A stretch of 64,000 bases of DNA from Delphinapterus leucas (lineage: Eukaryota > Chordata > Mammalia > Artiodactyla > Monodontidae). The notes under the pieces were generated by a model. That model had not been told where the DNA came from, did not search any database, and saw only the letters and a program-made list of their open reading frames with translations. Of this stretch, positions 1 through 11,689 are shown in pieces; the stretch's first letter is position 1, and each line of letters begins with the position of its first letter. The position numbers and the translations under genes were made by a program. The stretch is taken from assembly GCF_002288925.2 (NCBI RefSeq), contig NW_022097993.1, forward strand, positions 10,122,811 through 10,186,810, given 5' to 3'.

Positions 1-254
1 ATCTGTAGCTCCTCAAAATTTCATACTTTAGGCAGCTACAAAAATCCCTTTCCTTCCTCCTGGCCCCTTCACTGCCTCTGTGCTCCCTCTTCAGCCCTGC
101 CCTCTGCCTCACGTCTACTTGGGACCCTCCCTTTCATGCTCGGCCCTGAGTCTGTTTTCTGGTCTCCAGTGCTGAGGATCTTTCCTTACAGGACAGCTCT
201 CTGGAATTCTGGTGAAGAACTCTTCCACTTTGTGAAACAGAACTGATAGTTCAG

Positions 255-395
255 GGTCTAACTTTCCTGCTAGAGTAGAAGCTCCATGTGAGCCAGCAAG
301 TTATTTATTCATGATTCTATATCCATTATCTAACAGTGCAGAGAACATAGTTAAACTCAAGAAATATTTGTGGACTGAATGAATGTCTAGACTTT
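255..395 (+). repeat. L2 LINE 3'-end fragment
   Basis: The stretch resembles the 3' end of L2: an 'agctccatgtgag' segment, then a region like 'gtgcctagcacatag', ending in AAATATTTGTGGACTGAATGAATG, close to the usual L2 end. It is strongly diverged, as expected for a Mesozoic LINE. The assignment is from memory of the consensus. Confidence 0.6.
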
Positions 396-1014
396 CCTAG
401 TGTACAGTGGGAGAGGAGCTATGAAAGGAATATGACCAGGATAGAAGAGGAAAATGATAGAAGGCAAGCAAAGGGGAAGGCAAGAGGCAGAGTAGAGTAT
501 TCAAAACATAGACAGCACCCTCAGTCACGCCAGAGAATCTCTATTTTCTGACCCGTCCCCTTCTCGTAATCCTGGAGATCCATTTATCCGTTGTGCTGTG
601 AAAAGTGCCAGGACCAGGAAGTGGTCAAGGTTCTCAGACCTAAGAAGCTGCTCCCTGCCAAGATGCCAGATCCCCTCCAATCTCTCAGTAACTGCTCTTG
701 CCGTTGTCTGCGGATACATTCCTGCAGTAAAAGATAATTGCAGATGTTGGTGAACATCCTGATAAAGAGTTTCCATCCGAAGCCACAGGAACTAAAAGGG
801 CTTTGAAATAGAGAGCCCTTTAGAGATAAAGATGACTGATGTCCAAGATGTTTGTGTGTCATGAACAAATACTCATGCTTTGTCCTTTATTGTGGTCTTT
901 TGAATCTTATGTTCATGGGGAGAGGATTGTGAGTTTTTCTTGTCAGAAAACATATATAGGAAGAATTGGTGACATTCAACATCATCTAAATATCAGAAAT
1001 TTATTTTTAAAATG
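396..1014. other. Non-coding stretch, no assigned feature
   Basis: Purine-rich single-copy-looking DNA. The minus-strand frames here (83 and 94 aa) overlap each other in different frames and show no recognisable domain, so I treat them as chance. Positions 1-254 are likewise unassigned. Confidence 0.5.
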
Positions 1015-1310
1015 TAGGACATGGAGAACAGACTTGTGGTTGCCAAGGGGGAGGTGGACGGGAGAGGGATGGATTGGGAGTTTGGGATTAGCAGATGCAA
1101 ACTCATATACAGAATGGATAAACAAGGTCCTACTGTATAGCACAGGGAACTATATTCAAAATCCTGAGGTAAACCCTAATGGAAAAAATATGAAAAAGAA
1201 TGTGTATATATATACCTATATCTGAGTCACTTTGCTGTACAGTAGAAATTAACACAACATTGTAAATCAACTATATTTCAATAAAATAAATTTTTTTAAT
1301 GCAGGGAATT
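1015..1310 (+). mobile_element. L1 3'UTR fragment, 5'-truncated
   Basis: It carries the typical artiodactyl/cetacean L1 3'UTR marks in order: 'ggttgccaagggggagg', 'ggtcctactgtatagcacaggg', 'gctgtacagtagaaatt', 'aacattgtaaatcaactat', then an A-rich end with AATAAA. Only about 290 bp of the 3' end is present. An imperfect AAATTT-rich similarity between the flanks may be the target duplication but is not clean. Confidence 0.85.
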
Positions 1311-2542
1311 CCACTTTTCAGAAGGAAGGCTTAGTTTTGGGTTTTGTTTTGTTTTGTTTTTTTTGGCTGTTTCAAGAAAAGAAAATACAACTTTTATCGT
1401 GTTTTGAGATTTAGTTTGCAAATATAATCACCTGAATTTAGTTTTCAGTCAATTCAGCTTAATTTATATCTTAAAAGTCCTAAAATTGGCTTAGAAAAAG
1501 TCATCACTCTGGCATATCCCAAAACAGGAAAGACAAGGAAATGTGGGAGAAAAGATAGGCACCAATACATTTTTAAAAAATCATATCCCTGTATAACCAA
1601 CCACCAGCACCAGTAAGAAATGGAGCACAATTACCTATCAGAAGGCACAATTAAGGGAGTTGTACCCAGCTTGGGTGGTGGAAGGGGGGGGATTCCCTGC
1701 ATTCCCAGCTGTCCGCATTCCAGAATCAATTAGTAGTAGTAGAGGTATTCTCCCAAGTTTAATACGCATCCTTTAACCAACTTCCCTGTGTGAGACATAT
1801 TACCCCCCCTTTTTCACAACCACAGCGCCTATTCCTCCCACGCAGACTGTGCCTATTATTATGCTCAAAATAAACCTCATTTAATTAAATGAATATTAAA
1901 AACACTTCTACCTAAATACAAATAACAAGAGGTGGTACATGAGGAAGGAAAGGAGGAAAAGCTACGGAATATAGGAGAAAATCTCCTACATCATGTCAGT
2001 TTAACCCACACAGAAATGATGGGTTACGTTTGAACATCTGAAGGAATTTTGTAGTTAAACCTCTACAGAATGCAGCCCACAGACTTGTCCGTGTTATCAC
2101 TGACCCAAAATCCTTCCTAGATATCATGATACCTCATACAAATTCTCAGAGAGGCAGGTATATTCTCTAAGCTTAGGCAACCTCAGATATTAGTGGAATG
2201 AGGCATCCACCTGACTGCCTGGGGAAATTGTTGCCTTAGGATATGTTACGTTGAGTCATAGCCAGCTCCCCTTCACATGTGGGCTTGCATTAGGATCAGC
2301 CTTTGGGGACATGAAACAGTTGATTTTAATGCATAACAGACTGAAGGTTTCCCAAGTGAAGTTCACATAACATGACTGTTATTACAAAACCTAAGAAAAT
2401 CACTTGGGAAAGTAATTTGCCTACAGAATAAATAGCTATTGGAAAAATACATCTGGGTTTATTAACTGAGCTAATAGAGTAATATATTATGGCACCTTAG
2501 GAATATAAATTTATTTGAAAACAAACAAACACACAAACCATT
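1311..2542. other. Non-coding stretch with (TTTTG)n at its start
   Basis: A short GTTTT/TTTTG simple repeat lies at about 1343-1371. The remainder is AT-rich and unassigned, with small poly-G (1684-1690) and poly-C (1804-1809) runs. No coding signal is visible. Confidence 0.5.
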
Positions 2543-2953
2543 GCAGTGGGCTGAATGGTAGCCTCAAGAAAAAGTTCATCTATGTCCTAATCCCTGGAGT
2601 GTGTGAAGAGTACCTTATTTGGGAAAAGGGTCTTTGCAGAAGTGATCAAGATAAAGATCTTGAGATGAGGAGATAATTTTGGATTATCCAGGTGGGCCCT
2701 AGATCCAATGACAAGTGTCCTTATAAGAGACATGAAGAGGAAAAGCCAGCCAGTGGAAGAAGGCACTGCGAAGACAGAGGCAGTGATGCAGCTCCAAGCC
2801 CAGGAATGCAGATGGCCACCAGAATCTGGGAGAGGCAAGGAGCAATTCTCTCTTCCAACTCCCAGAGGAAGTGCAGTCCTGCAAGATTTTGAGCTTCTGA
2901 TCTACACAACTGTGAGAGAATAAATTTCTACAGCCCTAGGAAACTAGCACAGC
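2543..2953 (+). mobile_element. MaLR-type solitary LTR (MLT1-like)
   Basis: It follows the MaLR LTR pattern: 'ctgaatggtagcctc', 'cctaatccctgga', 'accttatttgggaaaagggtctttgcag', 'ggattatccaggtgggccctagatccaatgaca', 'tccttataagaga' and near the end 'actgtgagagaataaatttct' with AATAAA, then 'gaaactagcaca'. The polyadenylation signal near the right end fixes the orientation. No internal retroviral sequence adjoins it, so it is a solo LTR. The subfamily is uncertain. Confidence 0.65.
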
Positions 2954-3299
2954 CATTTAGATTATTCTGTAGTTTAAATTTATATAAGGATTGAATTCTA
3001 GCTGTAGAGAAAAGCCTGGACTGATCCTTAGGGTTTTGGCTTCTTATAAAGTTTCCATCCAGAATTAACTCTGTGACCCTGAGCAAGCATCCTAGGTTTC
3101 CTGTTAGTTAATGTCTTTATGTGCAGTTACACTAGAGTCACTGAGAGCTTCCTTCCAGCTCTCAAATCTACATTTTTGCATTAATAAAAATCTACGTTAA
3201 TAAGTGACACAGTAGAAAACTGAGCAAGGAGAGGCACAGCTAGCATTGTGTAAACACAGAGTCTCACACACCCAAAGCTCTCAGATATGCACACATTCT

Positions 3300-3458
3300 C
3301 TTTTCTTAACTTTTTATTTTATATTAGAGTATAGTTGATTAACAATGTTGTATTGGATTCAGGTGTAACAGCAAAGTGATTCAGTTGTACATATACTTGT
3401 ATCTATTCTTTTGCAAATTCTTTTCCCATTTAGGTTGTTACATAGTATTGAACAGAGC
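3300..3458 (-). mobile_element. Short L1 3'-end insertion with 13-bp TSD
   Basis: The minus strand carries about 159 bp of L1 3'UTR ('ggagtatagttgatt'-like, 'caggtgtaacagcaaagtgattcagtt', 'ttttcccatttaggttgtt'). It is flanked by ATGCACACATTCT at 3287-3299 and ATACACACATTCT at 3459-3471, a 13-bp target-site duplication with one mismatch. This defines a complete, heavily 5'-truncated insertion. Confidence 0.85.
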
Positions 3459-3589
3459 ATACACACATTCTTATAAACAAAGTTTAGGATTTGTGATAGG
3501 AGGAGAGAGGGAAGAAGAAATGAGATTAGCTATCATTGCTTTCATTTATTATGACAAATGTTCCACGTTATCCTTATGATAAACTTGCT

Positions 3590-4230
3590 GTCGTAGCAGT
3601 CTGGGTCCAAACAGGAGACAGAAACCACAGATGGTGGTTTAAACAGGGGAAGTTCATAGAATAATTAAGCCAAGATTGAGGAAAGCAACTGTAAGATAAG
3701 AAGAAAGCCTGTATAGAATCCCAGGGCTGAGGGAGAGTCCATAAGGAAGGACAAACATGAAAGGGGGACAGACCTCACTGGAAAAGGTGTGGTTCAGCCA
3801 CAGGACAGCAGAGAAGTTTCCTGATTTGACCCGGCTGGAGAGGGTCTGGGGTTGCTGGGCAAAGAGCAGGCACCCTACAGAGTGCAGGCGGGGAGCCCAG
3901 GATCAGCAACCCATGAGCTAGGTATGCAGGGGGGGTGTGGGCGCCAGCTGGAACAGAGGCCTTCAGAGCACAAGGGCTGCCACAGAGTTTGCAGAAGGAA
4001 AAACCACCTGTTTATGTGATGTTCTAGCCATGACAGCTGCATGCAGGCTGCATGAAGCTCTGGGTTCCCTGTTGAAAGGGCTGCAGAAAGAGCTGCAAAA
4101 TCACTGAGGGACTGCGGCCTGGGCCTGGGCCTGTGACTTCCGCCAGGTGGTCTGACACCTTCACTGCCCATCTCACTAGCCCTCACCAGAAACTGCAGGA
4201 AGCCTCTTCTCCCTCAGGGTCTTTCCAGAC
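3590..4230. other. GC-richer block, possible old LTR on the minus strand
   Basis: The segment starts with 'aaacaggagacagaaaccacagatgg' followed by 'tggtttaaacaggg', which reminds me of the antisense 3' half of an ancient ERVL-class LTR. I cannot name it. The 103-aa minus-strand frame (3875-4186) lies wholly inside and has no recognisable domain. Confidence 0.3.
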
Positions 4231-5232
4231 CCTCTATTAAGAAACCTTCACATTGTGCTTAATTTGAAAGAGAAATGCTCAAAGGAATTCCATTATTACA
4301 GAATACATTGAAGGGTGCATTTGGAACTGAGAGGAAATAAATCGATAACTGACACACTTGCATGGTAATACTCAGCTATTATATAATCACACATGTGGCC
4401 ACCAAGGCTGAGAGGTGATACAGCCACTAAATTGCAGGGCTGAAAATTATGTCCAGAGCCATAAATGATTGATAATTCCTGAAACTAGGCTCTGAGCACA
4501 CCCCAAAAGCAGTATGATGAAAATTACCCGCTTAAAGTCTTTTGTAGATGGCTCTATATTTTGAGTCCATTATTATAGTTACTATGATCATATGATAAAA
4601 CTTCATCTGATAATAATTTTTCTGCACATTTATTTTAAAAATAAAAAACCAAATGACAAGACCAGGTCATATTACATGTCTTCTTTCTTTGTTAAGTGGC
4701 CCCCTCCTCTTAGCAAAGGCACCATGGATTTCTTCACAGCATTCATCACACTCCAATGTAATTAACTGCTGTCTATGTGTTTCTCACACTGTAGAGGCTG
4801 AGCCTTACACATTCTTCTTTGTAGCTAGGCCAGTGCCCTGGCTCGTGAGAGACGTTTAATATCAGAGAATTGAATTCAATCAAAGAGAACAGATTCATTT
4901 CAGAGATTCCTTCTAAAAAGTCATTTTTAGGCTATAACCCAGGATGAAGACTGTTGATCAAGCAGTGAAAGGAACACACCAGTCAGTCCCTGGAGACCCT
5001 TGATGGCATAGAAGGTCTACTTCATGGATCAGATCAGTGAATTTTAGGATCAGAGAGTGAATTTCCAAAGCCGTGTCCTGGAGGGAGGCCCAACATACCT
5101 AGAAACGGTCCAGTCCAAACAAGAACTAGTCCAAACAGAACAATAATCAGAGGCAAGGTGGCAAGCACCCAAAGGGGAAAATCTGGGCATCTGTAGTTGA
5201 AGGACTTGAAGTCTGGAAACAAGAAGAGCTAA
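4231..5232. other. Non-coding stretch, nothing recognised
   Basis: AT-rich, single-copy-looking DNA. A 62-aa minus-strand frame at 5034-5222 begins just beyond the 3' edge of the neighbouring LTR and contains a hydrophobic run, but no primer-binding site or gag-like motif follows the LTR. I regard it as chance. Confidence 0.45.
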
Positions 5233-5672
5233 TGTTACTGAGCCAAGCCCATACTGCTTGCCACATGACAGACCAATAAATCAAGAGACAAGTTGCTGGG
5301 ACAAGGGATAGCAACTTTATTCGGAAAGCCAGCAGACCAAGAAGATGGTGGACTCACGTCCCAAAGAACCATCTTGCCTGAGTTAGAATTCAGGTTTCTT
5401 TTACACTGAAAGGGGAGGGAGTAAAGTCAAACATTTGCTGGTTCCCATCAGCCTTCAGAGTAGATGTGTTAATATCTTCCTCCCTGCAGTCATTCACAGG
5501 TGGGCCAGGTCAGGATGTTTCCTGTGAGCTAAACAAAGGTATTTTAGCTGAATGCTCATTACCTGGGAGGCAGGGTTCCCAGACATGGGCCACTGTGTAC
5601 ACTTTAAGCTTATAGGCAACATCCCTTTTGTGATTAACTTGTAATGGAATACAAAAATTCTTCCCTATTACA
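5233..5672 (-). mobile_element. ERV1-like solitary LTR
   Basis: Read on the minus strand it begins TGTAATAGGGAAG and ends GGCTCAGTAACA, giving the TG...CA ends of a retroviral LTR, about 440 bp long. The polyadenylation signal AATAAA (complement at 5316-5321) sits in a typical R/U5 context, with 'gaataaagttgctat' followed by 'cttgtcccagcaacttgtctc'. No primer-binding site or gag sequence follows the 3' edge, so it is a solo LTR. A matching 4-6 bp target duplication was not found, so the ends may be off by a few bases. Confidence 0.7.
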
Positions 5673-6004
5673 TTATTACTGAAGAATGTTGTGAGCAGGT
5701 TAGTGAATTAATCCCAGAGTGACATATCTCTGACATCTTTCTAATGACCTCTTAGTGTACGTTTGTGGAGTTAAACTGAGTTGATTTAAAGGGTCTGAAC
5801 TGATACAGTGAGCACATTCTCCAAAATAATACAATCTTCTTACTGCCTCGAACACTCTCACTCTGGGGTCTAAAGTTATTTCTATATTTAAGTTTGAATC
5901 CACTTAAAACTCAGCAGACCACCCCACAGTCTTCGGCAAAGTGCTGACCGAAAGCACGTCCTCAGCCCTATAGCAAGTACCTTCTTGCATCAAGTAACTT
6001 CCCA
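5673..6004. other. Non-coding spacer
   Basis: Nothing assignable is seen between the ERV1-like LTR and the following L1. The 67-aa minus-strand frame has no recognisable features. Confidence 0.5.
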
Positions 6005-7110
6005 ACACTACTAGGTATTTTCACTTTTATTTTAACTAAGTCATAACTACATATCAGTATATTTAATGTACAGCCAAACGACTTGATACAGGTACATTTT
6101 GCCAAATGATCACCACAATAAGTTCAGTTAATATCCATCAACACACATAGCTACACATTTTTTTTCCTCTGATGAGAACTTTTAAGGTCTACACTCTCAG
6201 CCATGTTCAAATATACAATACAGTATTGTTAACTGTAGTCACCATGCTGTACATTACATCCCCAAAACTTATTTATCTCATAACTGGAAGTTTGTAACTT
6301 TGACCCCCTTTGCCAATTTCCTGCACACATCCCACCCCCTGACCTCTGGTGACCACCAAGCTGTTCTCTGTACCCATGATTTCTGGTTTTTGTGTTTTTT
6401 TAGATTCTGCATAGAAATGAAACCATATAGTATTTGTCTTTCTCTGTCTGACTTATTTCGCTGAGCATGATGCCCTCAAGGTCCACCTATGTTGTTGTAA
6501 ATGGTGGGATTTCCTTCTTTTTCATAGCAGAATAATCTTCCATTGAATACATATACCATATTTTCTTTATGCATTCATCCATCGATTGATATGTAGGTTG
6601 TTTCCATGTGTCAGCTGTTGCAAATAGTGCTGCAATGAACATGGGGATGCAGATAATCTGTTTGAGTTAAGGGTTACTGTTTCCTTTGGATAAGTACCCA
6701 GAGGTGGAATTGCTGGATCATGTGGTTGTTCTATTTTTAATTTTTTGAGGAAGCTCCTTGCTGTTCTCCACCATGGCCACACTAATTTACACTCCCACCA
6801 ACAGTGCCCAAGGATTCCCTTTTCTCCACACCGCCCCCAATGCTCATTATTTCTTGTCTTTTTCATCACATCCATTCTGACAGGTGTGAGGTGATATCTC
6901 TTTGTGATTTTGATTTGCATTTCCCTGATGATTAGTGATATTGAGCATCTTTTTATGTATCTGTTGGACAGTTTCATGTCTTCTTTGGAAAAATGTCTAT
7001 TCAGATCTTCTGCCCATTTTTTAATCTGATTGTTTGAGTTTTTCCTACTGAGCTGTATGAGTTCTTATATATTTGGGATTTTAACCCCTTGTTTTTTCAC
7101 CTTGGTCTCC
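6005..7110 (-). mobile_element. Old L1 fragment: ORF2 C-terminus plus 3'UTR
   Basis: Read on the minus strand, the end of ORF2 is at roughly 7100-6570: a 136-aa remnant (6567-6977) contains the L1 motifs [20 protein letters not shown] and [15 protein letters not shown]. The 3'UTR follows to about 6005. The reading frame is short and the 5' part of the element is absent. The 3'UTR ('gatcaccacaataag', 'ggtgaccaccaagctg') differs from the younger L1s elsewhere in the window, which suggests an L1MA/MB-age element. Confidence 0.85.
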
Positions 7111-8199
7111 TCTTCTCAGTTGCCCACTTCCTTGAAGAAAGAGGCCTTTCCTGTCCCTACTCTGTCTTCTTCAGAGACTAAAGTTCTAATTTCCATGTGT
7201 CTACCCATATTACTTACACTGAGATTTCCCAAAGATCTCTTCTTCCTGGATCTGGAATTTTTCTCTATTTGCTGCCAAATCTCCTTTCTACCTGCAAGTC
7301 ACTTATTGCATTCTGTTGGATTCTTGGTTGTCAAACCCCCACTAGCCAGGACCTTTCCTACTGGCACTACTGGAACCTTCTCTTGACTATATGCCAGGCT
7401 TTGCTCAGGAATATGTCTGTGCCCAGTCTCCTAGATGCCAAATATCCTTTATCTGATCAATGTATTGACAGCTGAGCTGCATTTCACTACATTGGCCACA
7501 TCTACTGTAGTATAAAGTAATTATTGATATTCAACACTTTGACCTGGATATATGACCAGAATCACAGATATATGAGAAATACTAAAATACATTGAATTTT
7601 CTCTATTACCAGGTAAATATATAAAGTATTAGAAAGATATGCAACACAAGGCATGAAATAAGATATATCAAATATTAATTTAACCATAAATCTAATTTAT
7701 CATAACATGTATTACACCCAAATATTGTCAGTTATCAATTATAACTCCATTCAAACAAAAGTGTATGTGGTTGTATGTACATAAACATACATATCATGAC
7801 GGTTTTTATCCCAAATGCAGTTAATAGTCTTCCACACCTGCTGGTCCTGAGATTCTTTTTTTGGCTCATTCCTCCTCATAAAACATTGATGTAAGGACAA
7901 CAGAATTTTGGAACATCAGTTTTTGCAGTGGAAAGATATAATGAGGATCTGGAAGAGATCCCTGTTCTGTTCACAGGGCTCACAGAACATTTGAATGATT
8001 CCAGATTTGGTTTTGAGCACAAGGAAGTGTCTCATAATTTATTATAATCAACAAAAGTTTTCAAAGTTTTATCTTATTTCTGGCATATCTAACATCTGAA
8101 TACCTGGACTTTCTCTTCCAATCAAGGCAGGTAACCAGAGCCAGATTTACTCTCCATCCTTAGATAACTGAAGAAAAAAAAAAACAGTCTAAATATATG
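7111..8199. other. Non-coding stretch, nothing recognised
   Basis: Pyrimidine-rich up to about 7480, then AT-rich. Two overlapping plus-strand frames (118 and 92 aa) lie in different frames and lack domains. No repeat was identified with confidence. Confidence 0.5.
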
Positions 8200-9000
8200 T
8201 GGAGTAACAACTTTTAGACACTGAGCAACAGACAGAACAGGAAACAAACAAGGTGAGCCCCTGGGATTTGCCCAGCTCTTTTCTGCAGGCAGCAGACTGT
8301 TTCAGGCCACAGTGGCCGTCCTGAGCAGGGAGACAGAGGTGAGGTTTCTAGAAGGCACAGGTGGCAGGATCTGCAGGCAAAATCCTGGATAGGAGGGAGA
8401 AATGTACAAACAGGGGAGAAATACAGATACACACACACACAGAGTTCGGCCGAGGGTTCCCTTTGAATTGTCAGCTGGGTGCTGATGGGAAAACAGGAAG
8501 CAGGGAGAGAGCCACCAGACAGGAGCAGGAGAACTGAGCTCCTACAGGGCAGAAAATGCTTCATATTCCCACAAGCCAGAGTAGAGAAACAATCACAATA
8601 CAGAAGGCGTCAGGTCAAATATTTAGAAGAGCGCGGCCTCAGCAGTTAGGAATATTTTCCCTACATTTAAAGGCTACTCTGATCTCACTTAACTAAGCTT
8701 AAAAAGAACAACTTAAACTCTTTCCAAGTAACTTAACTGCAACCCAGAGTAAAGGTCAAGAATATTTAAAAGAAAACAAAAGTGTGGGCACTCAACAACG
8801 TAAAATTCATGTGTAGCATCCACTTAAAAATTAAAAATATGCAAAGAAATGGGAAAATATGACCCATAATGAAGGAAAAGAAAATCGATCAGTAGCCACC
8901 AAAATGGCACACATGATAGAATTTGTAGAAAAAGAACATTAAAGCAGTTATAACTATATGCCATATGGTCAAAATCTGAATAACTTAATTACTCTCGGCA
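8200..9000 (+). mobile_element. L1M-type 5' end (5'UTR and start of ORF1)
   Basis: It matches the long 5'UTR of ancient L1s: 'ggtgagcccctgggatttgccc', 'gcaggcagcagac', 'gtttctagaaggcacagg', 'gggttccctttgaattgtcagctgggtgctgat', 'gaaaatgcttcatattcccacaagccag' and 'aaaggctactctgatct'. It then runs into the start of ORF1 ('acccataatgaagg', 'cattaaagcagttataactat'). The element stops at about 9000 with no ORF2, which is unusual because L1 copies normally keep the 3' end. Confidence 0.7.
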
Positions 9001-9517
9001 ATAATACTGCTCATGGAGCACTAGGTTTCAGCTATACGTGCAACAAAATCATGCTGATTTTGCTGTTGTTCTTGTTACAGAAAATTTTGGAAAGGGTAAC
9101 ACCTAAACAGAAGGGCTATATATGTTAGTTATTCTTTTTCCTTGCTTTAATAAGAATATGCCCTTCTGTTTTGGGTTCACTAGAAAGTTGGCAAAGCATT
9201 TCTGTCTGCCACAAAAAAACACTGTATTTCTCTTTGGACTTATTTCATTGATTGGTGGAACTACTTGTATCAAAGCACATGGGGATCATTGGGAAAAATT
9301 AAAAGCATGAATTATTCAAAATGACCATTGGTGTAGTGGGAGTTCATTAAGAGCTAAGGTGTAAGTGGAAGAAGAAAACAGATCATCGGAAGTCGCATTC
9401 TACTGCCATACTTAGCAAACAGGAAGCAAGTTCATGGTTGTGGTGTGCGTTCACAAAAACGATGGCTTATCCTGAATTATAGCCAGGACCAATGAGCCTC
9501 AAGGTGAGTCAGGTGCA
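9001..9517. other. Non-coding stretch
   Basis: AT-rich, with a 62-aa chance frame at 9122-9310. No repeat recognised. Confidence 0.5.
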
Positions 9518-9738
9518 TGTTTTTTGTTTTTTTGTCGTTTTTTTTGTGGTACGCGGGCCTCTCAGTGTTGTAGCCTCTCCCGCTGCGGAGCACAGGCTCC
9601 GGACGCGCAGGCTCAGCGGCCATGGCTCACGGGCCCAGCCGCTCCGCGGCACGTGGGATCCTCCCGGACCGGGGCAAGAACCCGTGTCCCCTGCCTCGGC
9701 AGGCGGATTCTCAACCACTGAGCCACCAGGGAAGCCCT
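9518..9738 (-). mobile_element. CHR-1-like cetacean SINE
   Basis: The poly-T tail (about 9518-9547) is at the left, and the tRNA-Glu-derived head, read as GGCTTCCCTGGTGGC on the minus strand, is at the right end. The body has the GC-rich CCGCGGAGCGG core. The flanks show only a weak duplication around TGCAT, so the insertion is probably moderately old. Confidence 0.93.
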
Positions 9739-10239
9739 AAGATGCATCTTTAAGCAACAAATTACACCTACTCTAGGTATCAAGGGTTTTATTCATTTGC
9801 TTTCCTGGCTCAAAAAATAATCTCTTCCCAGCTGGCCAAATTACCCAAACCTCTTAATGTACCCACAAATGGGACGCAGTCAAAATCCTTACACTGAATC
9901 AGAATGCGCTCCAAGGGGAAGTGGGTAGCACTGAGGTGAGGGTGGTCTATGCTCTTCCACTTTGCACCATACCCAAAACATGTCCATATTAGAGCTAAAA
10001 AATGCAGAGAGAGGTAAGGACTTGGTGAGTTTTTTTATTGATGACTTGTCCTCACTTTCATCCCCTTCTCCTCGCTGATTCCGTGAGCTCATCCCAAATC
10101 CCTCTGTGCACCTGTGATGCTGCTTGTCCTTAGATACTGTTTTCACCATGTCACCTGGAGAGCTGTAATGGCCTTCTGTCACCTTAAGGCAACAAGTCAG
10201 AACTCCTGTTTCTTACAAAGAAGCCCCTGGCATGTGGCC
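9739..10239. other. Non-coding stretch
   Basis: Nothing recognised. The 97-aa minus-strand frame (9889-10182) has no domain I know. Confidence 0.5.
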
Positions 10240-10470
10240 TAATGGTCTTGTAGAAGGAGCCTAGACTCAGTAGCCCAGCTTTCTAGGTCGCCACCCTGAC
10301 TCCACTGTTCACTGGCTGTGTGACCTCAGGCACTAAGCCTCAGTTTCCTCTTCTGTAAAATGGGGATAAAAATAGTGGTACCTACTTCACACGTCTTTGG
10401 TTAAGATTGGAATGAGCTAATTTATGTAGGACACTTAACATAGGAGCACTTTATAAATAGTAGCTATTTT
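10240..10470 (+). repeat. MIR SINE
   Basis: A clear MIR core is present: 'ctggctgtgtgacctcagg', 'taagcctcagtttcctcttctgtaaaatggggataaaa', 'ggtacctacttcac', 'acttaacatagg' and 'aaatagtagctatt'. It covers most of the approximately 260-bp element. Confidence 0.88.
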
Positions 10471-10599
10471 TACCTATTCAAATATATTTACCTGAATTTC
10501 ATCATAGGAACAGTCCCCTCCCTCCACAGGACTTATAACCTGTCCTTGAAAAACACGGACACACAAGGCACACACACGAAACCTGCATTCCTGTCTCCG

Positions 10600-10790
10600 C
10601 TTTACCTAAACTTTCCTTTTCTAAAATCTCCTTTGTGTCACCACGTGATTAATGTATCCATTCTTTAAGGTTCATCACAAGTCCCACCTTTACCATTAAA
10701 CCACTACTGCTCTAAATCCTTATTATAATTCTTCTCTGAAATTCATGAGTGATTGTATTCTCTAGTAAAACAACTTATGTATGTTGATTT
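10600..10790 (+). repeat. Possible L2 fragment
   Basis: The 'tttaaggttcatcacaagtcccacctt' segment resembles the L2 3' region ('cttcaagactcagctcaaatgtcacctcc'). The match is weak and the call tentative. Confidence 0.35.
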
Positions 10791-11451
10791 TTAATAAAGA
10801 AAAATATGTGATTCTTTTTCCTACATCTTGTCTTCCCAGCTATGTTTTATGTTTGTTTGGTTAGTTGTTTTTTTTTTTTTTACAGATAATTCTTTGTCCC
10901 ATATAGTAGGTACTACACTGCTGGATGCAGCAAGTCATTGTTGACTTATGATTAAAGACAAAAATTCAAAAAGCATGGAAAATATTCAGGGAGCTTATAT
11001 GGCAAGAGATTGTTTGGAGGAGTTAAGAAGAACCAGGTGGTGATTTGACCTGGGTGACCCACCTAAGAAGAAAGGATCAAGGAATGAATATATAGTGCAT
11101 TTGGGGTTTCTCTTCTGCTTCTGAAGTTTGCAAATGAAGCGTAGTAATTTTTTCACTGTACATGGTTTTTATCATTCAGCTTTAATCCTGATACACTCAT
11201 AGCCTCCACTCATCAAAGATACCTGTTCAAGCAGTTCCCTTATTGCCTGGCCCCAGGAGTACATTTAAAGGCTATAATTAGTAAGCAGGGTCAACCACTA
11301 AAATCTAAAACTAAAACAAACAAAAAAAACACCCCCAAAACCTGGATTAAGAGATAAAGTGAAGGAAAAAATTATCCTTTGAAATCTAACAAAACTCAAC
11401 AAACGATGGATCATATCAGCTTCACAACAGTAACTTACAATGGGAAAGATT
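10791..11451. other. Non-coding stretch with a poly-T run
   Basis: A T-run interrupts otherwise unassigned sequence at about 10867-10882. No gene or clear repeat found. Confidence 0.5.
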
Positions 11452-11689
11452 TCACCATATTTTTTTTTTTTTTTTTTTTTTTTGTGGTACGCCGGCCTCT
11501 CACTGTTGTGGCCTCTCCCGTTGCGGAGCACAGGCTCCAGACGCGCAGGCTTAGCGGCCATGGCTCATGGGCCCAGCCGCTCCGTGGCATGTGGGATCTT
11601 CCCGGACCGGGGCACGAACCCGTGTCCCCTGCATCGGCAGGCGGACTCTGAACCACTGCACCACCAGGGAAGCCCTCACCATATTTTTT
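11452..11689 (-). mobile_element. CHR-1-like SINE with perfect 14-bp TSD
   Basis: The element proper is 11466-11675: T-tail at left, CHR-1 body, and head complement ending CCACCAGGGAAGCC at right. The flanks TCACCATATTTTTT (11452-11465 and 11676-11689) are identical, a perfect target-site duplication and a sign of a relatively recent insertion. Several antisense and sense frames of 80-101 aa run through it but are only SINE sequence. Confidence 0.96.

Noticed and set aside
5034..5222. 62-aa hydrophobic frame as a retroviral leader or gag start beside the ERV1-like LTR
   Set aside because: No primer-binding site follows the LTR, and the frame has no gag-like motif.
9492..9740. Recurring 65-120 aa frames at 9.5, 11.5, 32.5, 55.0 and 60.9 kb as a small protein family
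   Set aside because: All are translations of the same CHR-1 SINE in either strand; the similarity reflects the repeat, not a gene family.
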